From contig KI535278.1 of NCBI GenBank assembly GCA_000488855.1, positions 62,001 through 126,000 of the forward strand: a DNA stretch of 64,000 bases, given 5' to 3'. Position numbers and translations under genes: made by a program. Below are positions 43,381-52,695 of the stretch, one piece after another. The notes beneath the pieces are model-generated. The model saw only the letters and a list, made by a program, of their open reading frames with translations. It was not told the DNA's origin and did no database searches. Source of the stretch: Eubacterium brachy ATCC 33089. GTDB lineage: Bacteria; Bacillota; Clostridia; Peptostreptococcales; Anaerovoracaceae. Within the stretch, counting starts at the first letter, position 1. Every line of letters begins with the position of its first letter.

Positions 43381-46287
43381 TTAATGGAAGCATTGTCCTT
43401 TGCTACTGCAGAGAAGTCCCCCTTTCACTTCTCCTCTCACAGTGAGCTTTTGCCCGTTTGTAACCTTTTTATCATCAAGTTCAAATCCTGAAATTGTAGC
43501 CGAAATGAGAGATGTTCCATCTACGCCTACGGAAGATACGGCATCTTTCAGTTTCTTGTAATCTGTCATTCCCGATTTCAATTTGAATGTAACGATTATC
43601 TTCTGTCCGGCAACCTTCGTGTCAACCATCTCAAAAGCATCTCCCAATCCTGAAACTTTCACATCGGGATTTTTAGGTATCTTTATACCGTCAGGTACTG
43701 TAATAGTAGCTGTAAAGGTAGATTTAGCCTCAGTTAAGGATATCTTATCAAAATCGCCTTCATGTTTATTGAAGATATCCTCTATTTTCTTCATCTGCGC
43801 TTTTATGTCTGAAGCATCCAAGTCTCCTGTTATGCTGAATTTCTTATCTCCGTACAGAATGTGCGTCTTACTGCTATCTTCACGGGATTTGCTCCAAATA
43901 TCCCCTTTGATGGTGGAATCCTGCTTTATCTTTTGAACTTTAGAATCTTCTTTCCAAACTTGATAATAAGTTGTATCCTTTGTTATTTCAGGATTCGCTC
44001 CGTCTACATTCCATAACCATGACTTGTAGTCGTCAAATCTCATAATGCCACTGCCGTCGGGCGAAGTCGCCCATCTATATGAATCCTTCAACAGATATCC
44101 CGGCTTTGAAGCCTTCGTATCAGGTTTTAGATCGTTGTGACTCATTCCGTTTAGAAGACTTCTGAGCTTGTTACCATATTTTGCTGTCTTTTTCAAAACG
44201 GCAACTTCTCCGCCGTTGGCATCCTTCTCAATGGTGAACACATCGGTTCTAGTTTTGAATATGGAATCGGCAGCAAAGGTTCCTCCATTAGCTGAGAAGG
44301 ATACTTTGTATTCTTCCTGATCGTATTGAGCATACAGATCTATGTTTTCGTTTCCTGAGAACTTCAATAAATCCCCCGCACTATATCTCTTACCGTTGCC
44401 GGCGGCGTCATCGGTCCAGTATTTGAACTTCTTACCCGGAACTGAAAAAGTATCGTCTTTCTTCACGATTTCATCAAATCCGAACACTGTCGCCTCAGTC
44501 TTGTTTTTATCAACGGAGAAAATATAGTTTTTGCCTTCGCCGTTGTGGTAGATAATCCTCTTGGAATCCCACTTCGCATAGACGTTTAAATCTGCAGTCA
44601 GTTTTTCATCCCATTTAAACTCGTGTTCCTGTCCGTTGGCATCCTTATAGAACCATCCAAGGAATTTAATGTTGTTCTTGTCTTTAGGAGCACCCGGTTT
44701 TTCATTTCCCTCGACGTCATCCAACCTGTATCCACGAATGGTTTTTGCAGATTTCTGATCTGTTTTGCCGTCTGCGAAAGTCGCATCGTTGTTATTTAAG
44801 TCGAAAGTGACTTTTGCAGCAGGTGTCCACACATGTTTTTTCCCATCTTTTGAAGGGCTTTTCACGCTGTACGCATACGTATTGCCATTTTTATTTATAG
44901 GATTCAGTTCGTTAATTGAGCTGTCCCTCAATGTGAATAAAGTCAAAAATTCGTCGCCGTTGTCAGCTCCGTTGGTAGGAGTTGTAACATTGTAATTGTA
45001 CGATGGATCATATGCCAGAAGGAATGAACCACCCGTCACTACATATGTGCTTCCCGTTCCACGGTTTGCACCTCCGTTATCGGCTGTTTTATCTTTCGCA
45101 TCGGTATTTACGACAGAATCCCCCTTAAAAGTCAAGTAACAAGGTCCGTCGCTTTGTCCTGTTCCGTATGAAGGCGTATACTTCATATTGGTTGTCTCAA
45201 GAGTTGAATTCTCAAATATCGCCTCTCCAGGTTTATAGTTTATATTTAAACCGCCGTCACTGCTGTTTTTTATTGTAACCTTTGAATCTTTGACCGTCAT
45301 CTTTGCAGATAAAGTTATACGTGAACCGTCACCGGTCAATGTAGAACCGTTTTTAATTTCTGAATTATCGAAAATTGCCATAACTTGTCTATAGGCTGTT
45401 GAACCGGTAGCCTTGTAAACATAGAAATCCGAATGATCCAGATTTATTCCGCCTCTGCCATTATCGGGATTAAAATAGTACCAAACACCCTTCGTAGTCA
45501 AAGATGCATCTTCCATGTAAAGACCTGAATATTGCTCGCTATTTTGAGCAGGGACTTCCACATTTACAGTACATTTTATAAATCTCGATTTTGCAGTATA
45601 AGTAAATCCACGACCTTTGCTGTTTTTCGCCGATATAGTGAGATTGTCTCTGGCTGTACCTTCAATCTTACCGTCGTCAATAAGATTAAATCCTATTTTA
45701 TTGCCGTCCAAGATATATTTGCCGTCGTTTATTGCAGAATTCTTTTTCACAGATATGGCGGTATCAAATCCGCTCATCGTCAAAGTGTTTTTCTCGGCTT
45801 TTATCTTCGCACCGTCGGACAACTTTATTCCGTTGCTTCCATCGCCTTTGAAAGTCGTATTTCCGGCGATATTCAACGTAACGGCCTTGTCGATAACCGC
45901 ATTTTTGGCAACAGCTGTATTCCCGGAAAAATCTCCCTTAACGTGGATTGTATCTCCCAGCTTCGCCTTTTCTGCAGCTTCCTTCAATGTATTGTAGATT
46001 TTAGATTGATCCTCGTTAATCCAAATCCCCGTACCGGACACCTCTCTCTTTGCCCTGCCTGCCCTCGGCTTAGGCTTTGAAGTATCCGCTGCAGCCTTTT
46101 TCACAGCATCCTTGCTCTCAGCTGCATTCTCTTTTTCATCCTTTGCCATACTATTCACATCTCTTTTAATGCTTCCCGCCGGAGCATTGTCATTTGATGC
46201 GGAAAATACGCTCATAGATGGAGCTGTGCTGATGGCAACAACAAAAGCCATGAAAAGCACTGCAAGTTTTTTACCTACTTTTTTCAT
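43381..46287 (-). CDS. Surface protein, N-terminal part: signal peptide, beta-helix, InlB-type repeats (frameshift at 3' end)
   Basis: This is about 968 residues from the ATG at 46287 (RBS GGAGAGGAG). The order is signal peptide 1-33 (KKLAVLFMAFVVAISTAPSM), a charged linker, a beta-helix-like region about 90-480 with many short Asn/Gly-rich turns, and InlB B-repeat-like modules about 500-740 (FLGWFYKDANGQEHEF...YAKWD). The first copy of the roughly 209-residue repeat then breaks off. At 43418-43422 a run of five Gs (minus strand) shifts the frame, giving a false end GLLCSSKGQCFH. With four Gs the frame would run on into the next ORF (about 1,708 residues from this ATG). Confidence 0.85.
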   Translation of the reverse strand: MKKVGKKLAVLFMAFVVAISTAPSMSVFSASNDNAPAGSIKRDVNSMAKDEKENAAESKDAVKKAAADTSKPKPRAGRAKREVSGTGIWINEDQSKIYNTLKEAAEKAKLGDTIHVKGDFSGNTAVAKNAVIDKAVTLNIAGNTTFKGDGSNGIKLSDGAKIKAEKNTLTMSGFDTAISVKKNSAINDGKYILDGNKIGFNLIDDGKIEGTARDNLTISAKNSKGRGFTYTAKSRFIKCTVNVEVPAQNSEQYSGLYMEDASLTTKGVWYYFNPDNGRGGINLDHSDFYVYKATGSTAYRQVMAIFDNSEIKNGSTLTGDGSRITLSAKMTVKDSKVTIKNSSDGGLNINYKPGEAIFENSTLETTNMKYTPSYGTGQSDGPCYLTFKGDSVVNTDAKDKTADNGGANRGTGSTYVVTGGSFLLAYDPSYNYNVTTPTNGADNGDEFLTLFTLRDSSINELNPINKNGNTYAYSVKSPSKDGKKHVWTPAAKVTFDLNNNDATFADGKTDQKSAKTIRGYRLDDVEGNEKPGAPKDKNNIKFLGWFYKDANGQEHEFKWDEKLTADLNVYAKWDSKRIIYHNGEGKNYIFSVDKNKTEATVFGFDEIVKKDDTFSVPGKKFKYWTDDAAGNGKRYSAGDLLKFSGNENIDLYAQYDQEEYKVSFSANGGTFAADSIFKTRTDVFTIEKDANGGEVAVLKKTAKYGNKLRSLLNGMSHNDLKPDTKASKPGYLLKDSYRWATSPDGSGIMRFDDYKSWLWNVDGANPEITKDTTYYQVWKEDSKVQKIKQDSTIKGDIWSKSREDSSKTHILYGDKKFSITGDLDASDIKAQMKKIEDIFNKHEGDFDKISLTEAKSTFTATITVPDGIKIPKNPDVKVSGLGDAFEMVDTKVAGQKIIVTFKLKSGMTDYKKLKDAVSSVGVDGTSLISATISGFELDDKKVTNGQKLTVRGEVKGGLLCSSKGQCFH

Positions 46288-46678
46288 ATTTTCTCCTCTC
46301 CAAATCATAACCTACTGTTGTCTTATGAAAAAATCATAAATTTCTATTTCAAAACACATCGTCAAGCATTAATAGACGAGCGTTTTACAATCAATAGAAT
46401 ATCACATTTTCACGGTTTAGCATAGTATTCTTTATCGTGCGAAGCGGCAGAAAATAAATATACATGTCATATCTATGAATAAATATGAACACATAGGTAA
46501 AACAGGACAATCCATGGATACGGCATCAGATGTGCGTTGAATTACATCTTCTCTCAATTTTAACTCATCTTTAGCTCATCAAAACACTGCCGGGTAATTC
46601 GCCAAACACTGTTTAGCCAAATGTCAGCGAATAACAATACCGTTTTATACATATATAACCACGGAATAAATTTGTCAA
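46288..46678. other. Upstream region of the surface-protein gene
   Basis: This is a gene-free stretch of about 390 bases. On the minus strand TTGACG near 46365 and an AT-rich box further on could form a distant promoter for the surface protein, but the spacing is poor. No other structure or credible ORF was seen. Confidence 0.4.
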
Positions 46679-46720
46679 AAATAAAAAATACTTCGAAAAA
46701 TCAGATGCTTTCGAAGTATT
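46679..46720 (-). terminator. Terminator after the DUF2148 gene
   Basis: The 12-pair minus-strand stem AATACTTCGAAA/TTTCGAAGTATT is followed by TTTTTATTTTT. Confidence 0.88.
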
Positions 46721-46751
46721 GCCTAAAGTTCCAATTAAAGTTTTCAAAAAG

Positions 46752-47306
46752 TTATTTCATGCTCTGCCATATGTCGGGTCTGTCGAAGAAAGGATTCTTG
46801 CCGGATGAGGAAAGTCCCAGAGCATATGCATTTTTCACCAAGCTGTTCCCGAACATATCAAAGTCTATAGCCTTTTTCCCAACTGAAAATAAAACTCTGG
46901 TATCCGTTCTGTGATCAGCTGCAACAGATGCGGCGGACCCCACTGCAATCCCCAAATCGGCCTGTCTTATAGCGCACATACCTCCTATCTCAGCACAGTC
47001 GCCACAGGTTGAAAATCCACAAAAACCGCAATTTTTAAGCCCCATCGGGACATTTTTGACCCCTATAATCAAAAGAGCTTGACATTTCTGCAGGCAGTTG
47101 CCGTCTCTAACATACAACGGCTGACCGGTCTCTTCTCCATACGATATAACATCTTCGCCTAATTGCTGCAGGTCTTCTCCGGAAACAACTACGGTTTCAA
47201 TGTGATCAGCACCTCTACCCTTTGGAGCAGTTCTGGCTGCCAGAGCCATTAAATGTGCAACCTGCATGACAGCAGATGCCTCAACTGCCCTTCCATCTAC
47301 AATCAT
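46752..47306 (-). CDS. DUF2148 domain-containing protein
   Basis: The 184-residue protein has the DUF2148 pattern: AVMQVAHLMALAARTAPKGRG near residue 12, then GNCLQKCQALLIIGVK, and a Cys-rich GFCGFSTCGDCAEIGGMCAIRQADLG near 115 (shown in outline), likely binding an FeS cluster. It is common in anaerobes and often annotated as ferredoxin-domain protein. Role unknown. Transcribed alone and divergently from the nucleotidyltransferase gene. Confidence 0.88.
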   Translation of the reverse strand: MIVDGRAVEASAVMQVAHLMALAARTAPKGRGADHIETVVVSGEDLQQLGEDVISYGEETGQPLYVRDGNCLQKCQALLIIGVKNVPMGLKNCGFCGFSTCGDCAEIGGMCAIRQADLGIAVGSAASVAADHRTDTRVLFSVGKKAIDFDMFGNSLVKNAYALGLSSSGKNPFFDRPDIWQSMK

Positions 47307-47406
47307 AATTCACCTCCATATATTTCAAACAAATCACTTTTACCACATACATTCTATCATTAAAAAGCTAATAAATAAACTCTTGTTAAAAACCTAATCT
47401 TTAAAT

Positions 47407-47435
47407 TTGCACGGATTTTAAAAATATAGTAATAT
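47407..47435 (+). promoter_or_regulatory. Promoter of the nucleotidyltransferase gene
   Basis: TTGCAC and TAATAT are separated by 17 bases, 27 bases before the ATG at 47462, with AAGGAGG as RBS. Confidence 0.6.
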
Positions 47436-47461
47436 ATCAGAGGATAAGGAGGTAACGCTAT

Positions 47462-48388
47462 ATGGCAGAACCGATTTTGCTGGTTATGGCAGCAGGAATG
47501 GGCTCACGATACGGTGGGCTGAAACAGATAGATAAGATTACAGATGAGGGCGAAATCATTTTAGATTTTTCATTGTACGATGCGTGGAAAGCCGGATTTA
47601 AAAAAGCGGTTTTCATAATCAAAGAGGAAAATTTAAATGACTTTAAAGATATATTGGATGACGGAGCAGGAAGGTATTTAGAAATAGAGTACGTATTTCA
47701 AAGGATAGACGATTTGCCTCCCGGTTATGAGCAATTGTACGGCAGAAAGAAACCTTGGGGAACGGGGCATGCCATCATGACTGCCAGAAACGTGATAAAT
47801 TCACCGTTTGCTGTGATAAATGCAGATGATTATTACGGCAAAGAGGCCTTTAAAGAAATGTATGAATTCCTTTCTGAGATAGGTACAGATGATAGAAAAG
47901 TTCTTCCGTTCTCAATGGTTGCCTATGAGATAAAGAATACGATTTCGGAAAATGGAACGGTTTCCAGGGGTATTTGCGATGTTGACGACAGAGGATACCT
48001 GGAACATATCGTTGAAAGGCATAATATAGAGAGAAAAGGTGAGAAAATTATTTTTGAACTCGATGGAAAAGAATATCCCTTAGATGACGACACTAAAGTC
48101 TCAATGAATTTCTGGGGTTACACCGAGGACATTATGGATGAACTCGCAATCAGATTTCCGACATTTTTAGACAGGGCTTTGGAAGGGGATCCCATGAAAG
48201 ATGAATATCTCATACCCGAGGTCACTGACGATCTCATCAAATCCGGAAAAGCGACTTGTCTGTGTCTGGATTCCGGCGATAAATGGCACGGAGTAACTTA
48301 CAGAGAAGATAAAGAAACTGTGAAAAAAGCGGTGGAACAACTGAAGCAGCGCGGAGAATATCCACAAAAATTATGGCAAAATCCTTGA
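47462..48388 (+). CDS. Sugar-1-phosphate nucleotidyltransferase family protein
   Basis: The 308-residue NTP-transferase has LVMAAGMGSRYGGLKQID near residue 7 in place of the usual GxGTRxxP loop, GTGHAI near 100 and the metal Asp in VINADDYYG near 120. It resembles UTP--glucose-1-phosphate uridylyltransferase-like proteins of Clostridia. It would form NDP-sugars, but the particular sugar is not readable. Located alone ahead of the rpsF operon, with whose promoter its last codons overlap. Confidence 0.85.
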   Translation: MAEPILLVMAAGMGSRYGGLKQIDKITDEGEIILDFSLYDAWKAGFKKAVFIIKEENLNDFKDILDDGAGRYLEIEYVFQRIDDLPPGYEQLYGRKKPWGTGHAIMTARNVINSPFAVINADDYYGKEAFKEMYEFLSEIGTDDRKVLPFSMVAYEIKNTISENGTVSRGICDVDDRGYLEHIVERHNIERKGEKIIFELDGKEYPLDDDTKVSMNFWGYTEDIMDELAIRFPTFLDRALEGDPMKDEYLIPEVTDDLIKSGKATCLCLDSGDKWHGVTYREDKETVKKAVEQLKQRGEYPQKLWQNP

Positions 48389-48412
48389 CTGAATTCAAAA
48401 AGTGAGTATAAT
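48385..48412 (+). promoter_or_regulatory. Promoter of the rpsF-ssb-rpsR operon
   Basis: TTGACT and TATAAT are separated by 16 bases, about 95 bases before the rpsF start. The -35 box overlaps the end of the preceding gene. Confidence 0.75.
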
Positions 48413-48456
48413 ATATAGGATATGGATAGAAACCATATTTTTAAAGTTAAATCTCT

Positions 48457-48478
48457 GCATCGATAGCGAAATCGATGC
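48457..48478 (+). promoter_or_regulatory. Hairpin in the rpsF leader
   Basis: A perfect eight-pair stem GCATCGAT/ATCGATGC with a six-base loop lies 14 bases before the RBS GGGAGGTG. Leaders of rpsF in many bacteria bind the S6:S18 complex for autoregulation; I could not confirm that motif's conserved bulge here. Confidence 0.45.
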
Positions 48479-48504
48479 CAATTAGTCCACAGGGAGGTGA
48501 AAAA

Positions 48505-48792
48505 ATGTTAAAGTACGAAGTTATGGTAATTTTGGACGCAGCATTGGAAGAAGCTCAGAAAGAAAGTACAATTGAAGCTGTCAAAGGCATCATTGCACAG
48601 GATGGCGAAGTATCCAATGTAGATGTTTGGGGAACCAGAAAACTGGCTTATCCGATTCAGAAGAAGAGAGAAGGATATTACGCAGTAATTGAATTTACAG
48701 CTTCTCCGGAACTTCCAAAAGAACTAGACAGGAGACTTAAGATTTCTGAGAATGTTATGAGACACATGATCGTAAAGAAAGACGAAAAGTAG
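48505..48792 (+). CDS. rpsF: 30S ribosomal protein bS6
   Basis: This is about 95 residues from the ATG at 48505, placed by the RBS GGGAGGTG; an upstream in-frame ATG has none. It has MLKYEVMVILDAAL, WGTRKLAYPIQKKREGYYAV and ISENVMRHMIVK, the bS6 pattern. It binds the central domain of 16S rRNA with bS18. First gene of rpsF-ssb-rpsR. Confidence 0.97.
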   Translation: MLKYEVMVILDAALEEAQKESTIEAVKGIIAQDGEVSNVDVWGTRKLAYPIQKKREGYYAVIEFTASPELPKELDRRLKISENVMRHMIVKKDEK

Positions 48793-48802
48793 GAGGTCTA
48801 GT

Positions 48803-49213
48803 ATGAATAGCGTTGTTTTAATAGGAAGACTTACAAGAGACCCTGAGGTAAGGTACACGGAAGCACAACTCGCCATCGCGAGGTTTTCACTTGCAGTAGA
48901 CAGACAAAGATACGGCAATAGAGAAGACGGAAACACAGCGGACTTCATAAATATTGTAGTGTTCGGAAAACAGGCTGAAAACGTGGAAAGGTACTTGGTT
49001 AAAGGGCGTTTAGTAGGCGTACAGGGGCGTATTCAAACAGGAAGTTATGTAAATAAGGATGGCAATAAAGTCTATACTACAGATGTAATTGCCGACAGAG
49101 TGGAATTTTTGGAATGGGGAGATAGAAGGACCACGGAAACAGGTGGGAATACTTCTAACGACGGTATACCGAACGGGTTTGAAGCTCTGGAAGATGAGGA
49201 AATACCATTCTAA
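48803..49213 (+). CDS. ssb: Single-stranded DNA-binding protein
   Basis: The 136-residue protein has an N-terminal OB fold ([60 protein letters not shown]) and a flexible tail ending in the acidic EDEEIPF, the site by which SSB recruits repair and replication partners. It sits between the two ribosomal protein genes, as in most Firmicutes. Confidence 0.97.
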   Translation: MNSVVLIGRLTRDPEVRYTEAQLAIARFSLAVDRQRYGNREDGNTADFINIVVFGKQAENVERYLVKGRLVGVQGRIQTGSYVNKDGNKVYTTDVIADRVEFLEWGDRRTTETGGNTSNDGIPNGFEALEDEEIPF

Positions 49214-49239
49214 ATTTTGCTGAAAGAAAGGGGAAAACC

Positions 49240-49473
49240 ATGATGGATAAAAGGCGTGGCGGCTTTAGAAAGAAAAAAGTATGCCAGTTTTGCAGTGATG
49301 AACACAAGGCGATAGACTACAAGGATGTTGAAACTCTAAAAAAACACATTACGGAAAGAGGTAAAATTTTACCTAAGAGAGTTACAGGAACTTGTGCAGT
49401 TCACCAAAGGGAGATCACAAGAGCGATCAAGAGAGCCAGAATCGTGGCACTGTTGCCATACCAGGCTGACTGA
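49240..49473 (+). CDS. rpsR: 30S ribosomal protein bS18
   Basis: The 77-residue protein has KKKVCQFC near residue 12 (a Cys pair), [28 protein letters not shown], given in outline, and [20 protein letters not shown], the bS18 signature. It forms a dimer with bS6 on 16S rRNA. Either of two adjacent ATGs could start it. The last gene of the operon, followed by a terminator. Confidence 0.97.
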   Translation: MMDKRRGGFRKKKVCQFCSDEHKAIDYKDVETLKKHITERGKILPKRVTGTCAVHQREITRAIKRARIVALLPYQAD

Positions 49474-49505
49474 TAACTCGGACTGAATTTTAAGACTTAC
49501 AATTT

Positions 49506-49545
49506 AAAAGACTTGCAATAGAGGTTATTGTGAGTCTTTTTGTTT
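49506..49545 (+). terminator. Terminator after rpsR
   Basis: The stem AAAAGACT-CAATA/TATTG-AGTCTTTT with a two-base internal mismatch is followed by TGTTTT. Confidence 0.85.
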
Positions 49546-49617
49546 TGAGATAACATTTTATATATCAGATATGTTATAATATACTACTAAGTACTTGAAT
49601 GGGAGAGAAGAATTTTA

Positions 49618-50400
49618 ATGAATATGACAACTTTGTTAACTATGGCGATAACAGCTGCGTTGCTGCTGCCGGCAGTTACGGTATTTACAACGCTGAACGT
49701 GGGTAAAACCAGAAAAATCAGAGTAGAAGAAAAGAGAATAATATCCCTTTCCATAGTGTCGACGGCAACTGTGATATTTGCGATTATCGCATACATGGAT
49801 TTTGTAGGACCGAATCTTTACAGCTTCATAGAGAGCAAAATGAATGAAATCGTAAAGTTCATATTGGAAAATAAAGAAGCGAGATTCGCCTTCGATCTGC
49901 AAAATTCGTCTGATGCTTTCGCCACACTCAGTCTAAAGGACACCTTTAAAGAAGTTTCCTCAATATTTCCGGCGATGGTATTTCTATGGGTTGCACTCAT
50001 ATCCGTAGCGGAATACAACCTCATACGCCTGCTGTTATTCAGACAGCATCAAGGTAAATACACATTGAGAGAATTCAAACTCGACTATACTCAATTTATC
50101 AAATTTGCCATTATATACATAATTCCGAGGGTCTTAGGAGGTATCTACAAGAATCACATACTTCTCAACATTGCGGTCAACATAAATGTCTTGCTCAGAA
50201 TTCTAATAATTTTAGAAGGTGCGGCTTATGTTATAAATTCCCTAGCGGCAAGAGCCGGCAAAGAGAGAATATATCAGCAAATAATAGGCATAGGTTTGAT
50301 CTTCATTCCATACGGGCATCAGGCACTGTTGATAATCGGAATATTTAGCATAGGATTCAAAATGAGAGATAAATTATCACAAAATACATCTAAAAAATAA
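49618..50400 (+). CDS. yybS: YybS family membrane protein (DUF2232)
   Basis: The 260-residue membrane protein has about six hydrophobic segments: 5-25, 42-62, a periplasmic or extracytoplasmic helix region with KFILENKEARFAF, then 118-135, 160-178, 190-210 and 225-245. Its place immediately before gdpP and rplI is that of B. subtilis yybS, and the DUF2232 pattern fits. No function is established. Confidence 0.85.
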   Translation: MNMTTLLTMAITAALLLPAVTVFTTLNVGKTRKIRVEEKRIISLSIVSTATVIFAIIAYMDFVGPNLYSFIESKMNEIVKFILENKEARFAFDLQNSSDAFATLSLKDTFKEVSSIFPAMVFLWVALISVAEYNLIRLLLFRQHQGKYTLREFKLDYTQFIKFAIIYIIPRVLGGIYKNHILLNIAVNINVLLRILIILEGAAYVINSLAARAGKERIYQQIIGIGLIFIPYGHQALLIIGIFSIGFKMRDKLSQNTSKK

Positions 50401-50427
50401 TAGAATATTGAAAAAGAGGATTTTATT

Positions 50428-52182
50428 ATGGCTTTTGATAATAATTTTATGGAAATAGAAAATATTATACCCGTTCCGGCTATGAAATTGGATAAAGACG
50501 GAAAAATTGAAAGTGCCAATTCCCTCATCGGTGAGGTGTTTTTATACGACGACATAAGAGGAGGGGATATTTTCGCCTTGGCTAGAATTAAATGCAGCCA
50601 GCTGAAGGATGCCGTTGAAAAAGGCATACATATTGAAATTGACAGAAACGATAAAGTTTTTAAAATACTTCCCAAAGCTCTGGGCGAGAACATGGAAGAC
50701 GGACTTTTGCTCTATTTTATAGATATTACTCATGAGAAAACGATGGAGCGAAAATACGAGAACGAAAAATCGTGCATATGCGTGGTGAACATTGACAATT
50801 TTGACGAATTGCAAGGCGGCTCATATGGGGATAAGAATATGGCGATGGTTTCTCAGATAGATAAGATCATCCGAACTTGGGGCAACGAAGTTGAAGGTGC
50901 TGTCACCAGGTATAAGGATAGCGTTTATTGCATAGTTTTCAGCCAGGAAAAATGCATGGAGCAAATGGAGAGCAGATTTTTAATTCTGGATCAAATTCGA
51001 AATATCGATTCGGGAATGGATTTTCCTATCACATTATCTATCGGCGTAGGCTTAAACGGCAAAAATCACGAAGAAAACGGCAAGTTCGCCGATCAGGCAT
51101 TGGAGCTGGCTTTGGGGCGTGGTGGCGATCAGGCTGTAGTAAAAGACAGGGATGTGCTGTCATATTTTGGTGGTAAAGCGCAAACTGTTGAAAAAAGCAA
51201 TAAAGGAAAATCCAGAATGATTGCTCACGCTTTTAAGCAACTTGTGAAAACGGCTTCTAAAGTCATGATAATGGGGCATAAAAACCCTGATATGGATGCT
51301 TTCGGAGCGGCGATGGGAATCAGCAGAATCGGTCGATTTTTCAACAAGGATACGTATATCGTTTTGGAGAATTACGGCGAGGCACTGGATTTACTGTACA
51401 GCGAAGCAAAAAAATCCGGGCAGTATGATATACTATCCAGAAAAAAAGCGATGGAAATCATCGATGATAACACCCTCGTAGTCGTTGTTGACACCCATAA
51501 ACCGAGCATAACCGAATGTCCGGAACTGCTTGGCGACAACGTCAAAAAAGTCGTCATAGACCATCACAGAAAAGGGGAAGAAGTCGTCGAAAATCCTACA
51601 TTGGTGTACATGGAACCATATGCGTCATCGACTTGTGAACTCGTCACTGAGATATTGCAGTATACGATGGATCGAAAGGAAGTCAGCAAACTTGAAGCTG
51701 AGGGCCTTTTAGCAGGGATTTTTGTGGACACCAATAAATTTTCAACAAAGACCGGCGTGAGAACTTTTGAAGCTGCGGGCTGGCTGAGGAGAGCAGGTGC
51801 GGATCTGTCAAATGTAAAAAAATTGTTTCAGGTTGACAAACAGCTGTTTATGGACAGGATATACGGCATAGCCAATGCTGAATTCAACGAAAACGGCATA
51901 GCTTACTCCCTATGCAGGGGAGAAAGTCCCAATACTCAGATGATCTGCTCCATCGTTGCAGACGAGTTGCTGACCATCAGAGGAATTAGAGGTGCATTTG
52001 CCATAGGTGTGAACCACAGAGGCAAGACTGTGATCAGTGCCAGATCCGTGGGCGAATTGAATGTCCACATCATTATGGAAAAATTCCAGGGTGGGGGACA
52101 TCTCAACGCTGCAGGGGCTCAGACGGATCAGTCGCCATTGGAAGTTATCGCAAAACTGAAGGAAATCATGGAGGATAAGTGA
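50428..52182 (+). CDS. gdpP: Cyclic-di-AMP phosphodiesterase GdpP-like (DHH/DHHA1), without membrane helices
   Basis: The 584-residue protein degrades c-di-AMP in its family. A PAS-like domain (about 10-105: [20 protein letters not shown]) leads to a degenerate GGDEF domain (about 115-245: [11 protein letters not shown]), then DHH ([16 protein letters not shown] near 277, VVDTHKPS near 352, DHHRKG near 375) and DHHA1 with [11 protein letters not shown] near 558. B. subtilis GdpP has about 659 residues with two N-terminal transmembrane helices; none is visible here. It lies between yybS and rplI as usual. Confidence 0.92.
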   Translation: MAFDNNFMEIENIIPVPAMKLDKDGKIESANSLIGEVFLYDDIRGGDIFALARIKCSQLKDAVEKGIHIEIDRNDKVFKILPKALGENMEDGLLLYFIDITHEKTMERKYENEKSCICVVNIDNFDELQGGSYGDKNMAMVSQIDKIIRTWGNEVEGAVTRYKDSVYCIVFSQEKCMEQMESRFLILDQIRNIDSGMDFPITLSIGVGLNGKNHEENGKFADQALELALGRGGDQAVVKDRDVLSYFGGKAQTVEKSNKGKSRMIAHAFKQLVKTASKVMIMGHKNPDMDAFGAAMGISRIGRFFNKDTYIVLENYGEALDLLYSEAKKSGQYDILSRKKAMEIIDDNTLVVVVDTHKPSITECPELLGDNVKKVVIDHHRKGEEVVENPTLVYMEPYASSTCELVTEILQYTMDRKEVSKLEAEGLLAGIFVDTNKFSTKTGVRTFEAAGWLRRAGADLSNVKKLFQVDKQLFMDRIYGIANAEFNENGIAYSLCRGESPNTQMICSIVADELLTIRGIRGAFAIGVNHRGKTVISARSVGELNVHIIMEKFQGGGHLNAAGAQTDQSPLEVIAKLKEIMEDK

Positions 52183-52183
52183 A

Positions 52184-52630
52184 ATGAAAGTAATATTGTT
52201 AGCTGATGTTAAAGGAAAAGGCAAGGCAGGAGATGTGGTGAAAGTGAGCGACGGATTTGCCAGAAACATGCTGTTTCCAAAAGGACTCGCAAAGGAAGCG
52301 ACTGCGGGTAATTTGAAGAACTTGGAGCATCAAAAAGAGATTAGATTGGCTGAGGAAGCGGCGAACAAAAAAGCCGCCGAAGAGCTTTCAGAAAAATTGG
52401 CATCCGCAACTGTAAAAATCTCCATAAAAGCAGGTGAGAGCGGAAGGTTGTTCGGCTCCATAACTTCAGCTGATATATCAGCGGCATTGAAAGATCAGTT
52501 TGATGTAGATATAGACAAAAAGAAAATCCACTTGGACAACCCTATAAAGGAAACCGGATTGAAAGAAGTGATCATCAAGCTGCATCCGGAAGTCAACAGC
52601 AATTTAAAAGTGGACGTAAAAGAGATTTAG
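52184..52630 (+). CDS. rplI: 50S ribosomal protein bL9
   Basis: The 148-residue protein shows the bL9 N-terminus [19 protein letters not shown] with [13 protein letters not shown], a long central helix ([20 protein letters not shown]) and a C-terminal domain with [13 protein letters not shown]. It binds 23S rRNA near L1. It starts one base after the gdpP stop. Confidence 0.97.
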   Translation: MKVILLADVKGKGKAGDVVKVSDGFARNMLFPKGLAKEATAGNLKNLEHQKEIRLAEEAANKKAAEELSEKLASATVKISIKAGESGRLFGSITSADISAALKDQFDVDIDKKKIHLDNPIKETGLKEVIIKLHPEVNSNLKVDVKEI

Positions 52631-52695
52631 CAGGACGATCTGCGAGATTTCGCCGCAGGTTTAGAGCATGCAGTTTAGCAAGAGAGAATTTTACA

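Noticed and set aside
45532-46080. 182-codon plus-strand frame opposite the surface protein
   Set aside because: An antisense shadow of the repeat-poor beta-helix region; no RBS and no domain features.
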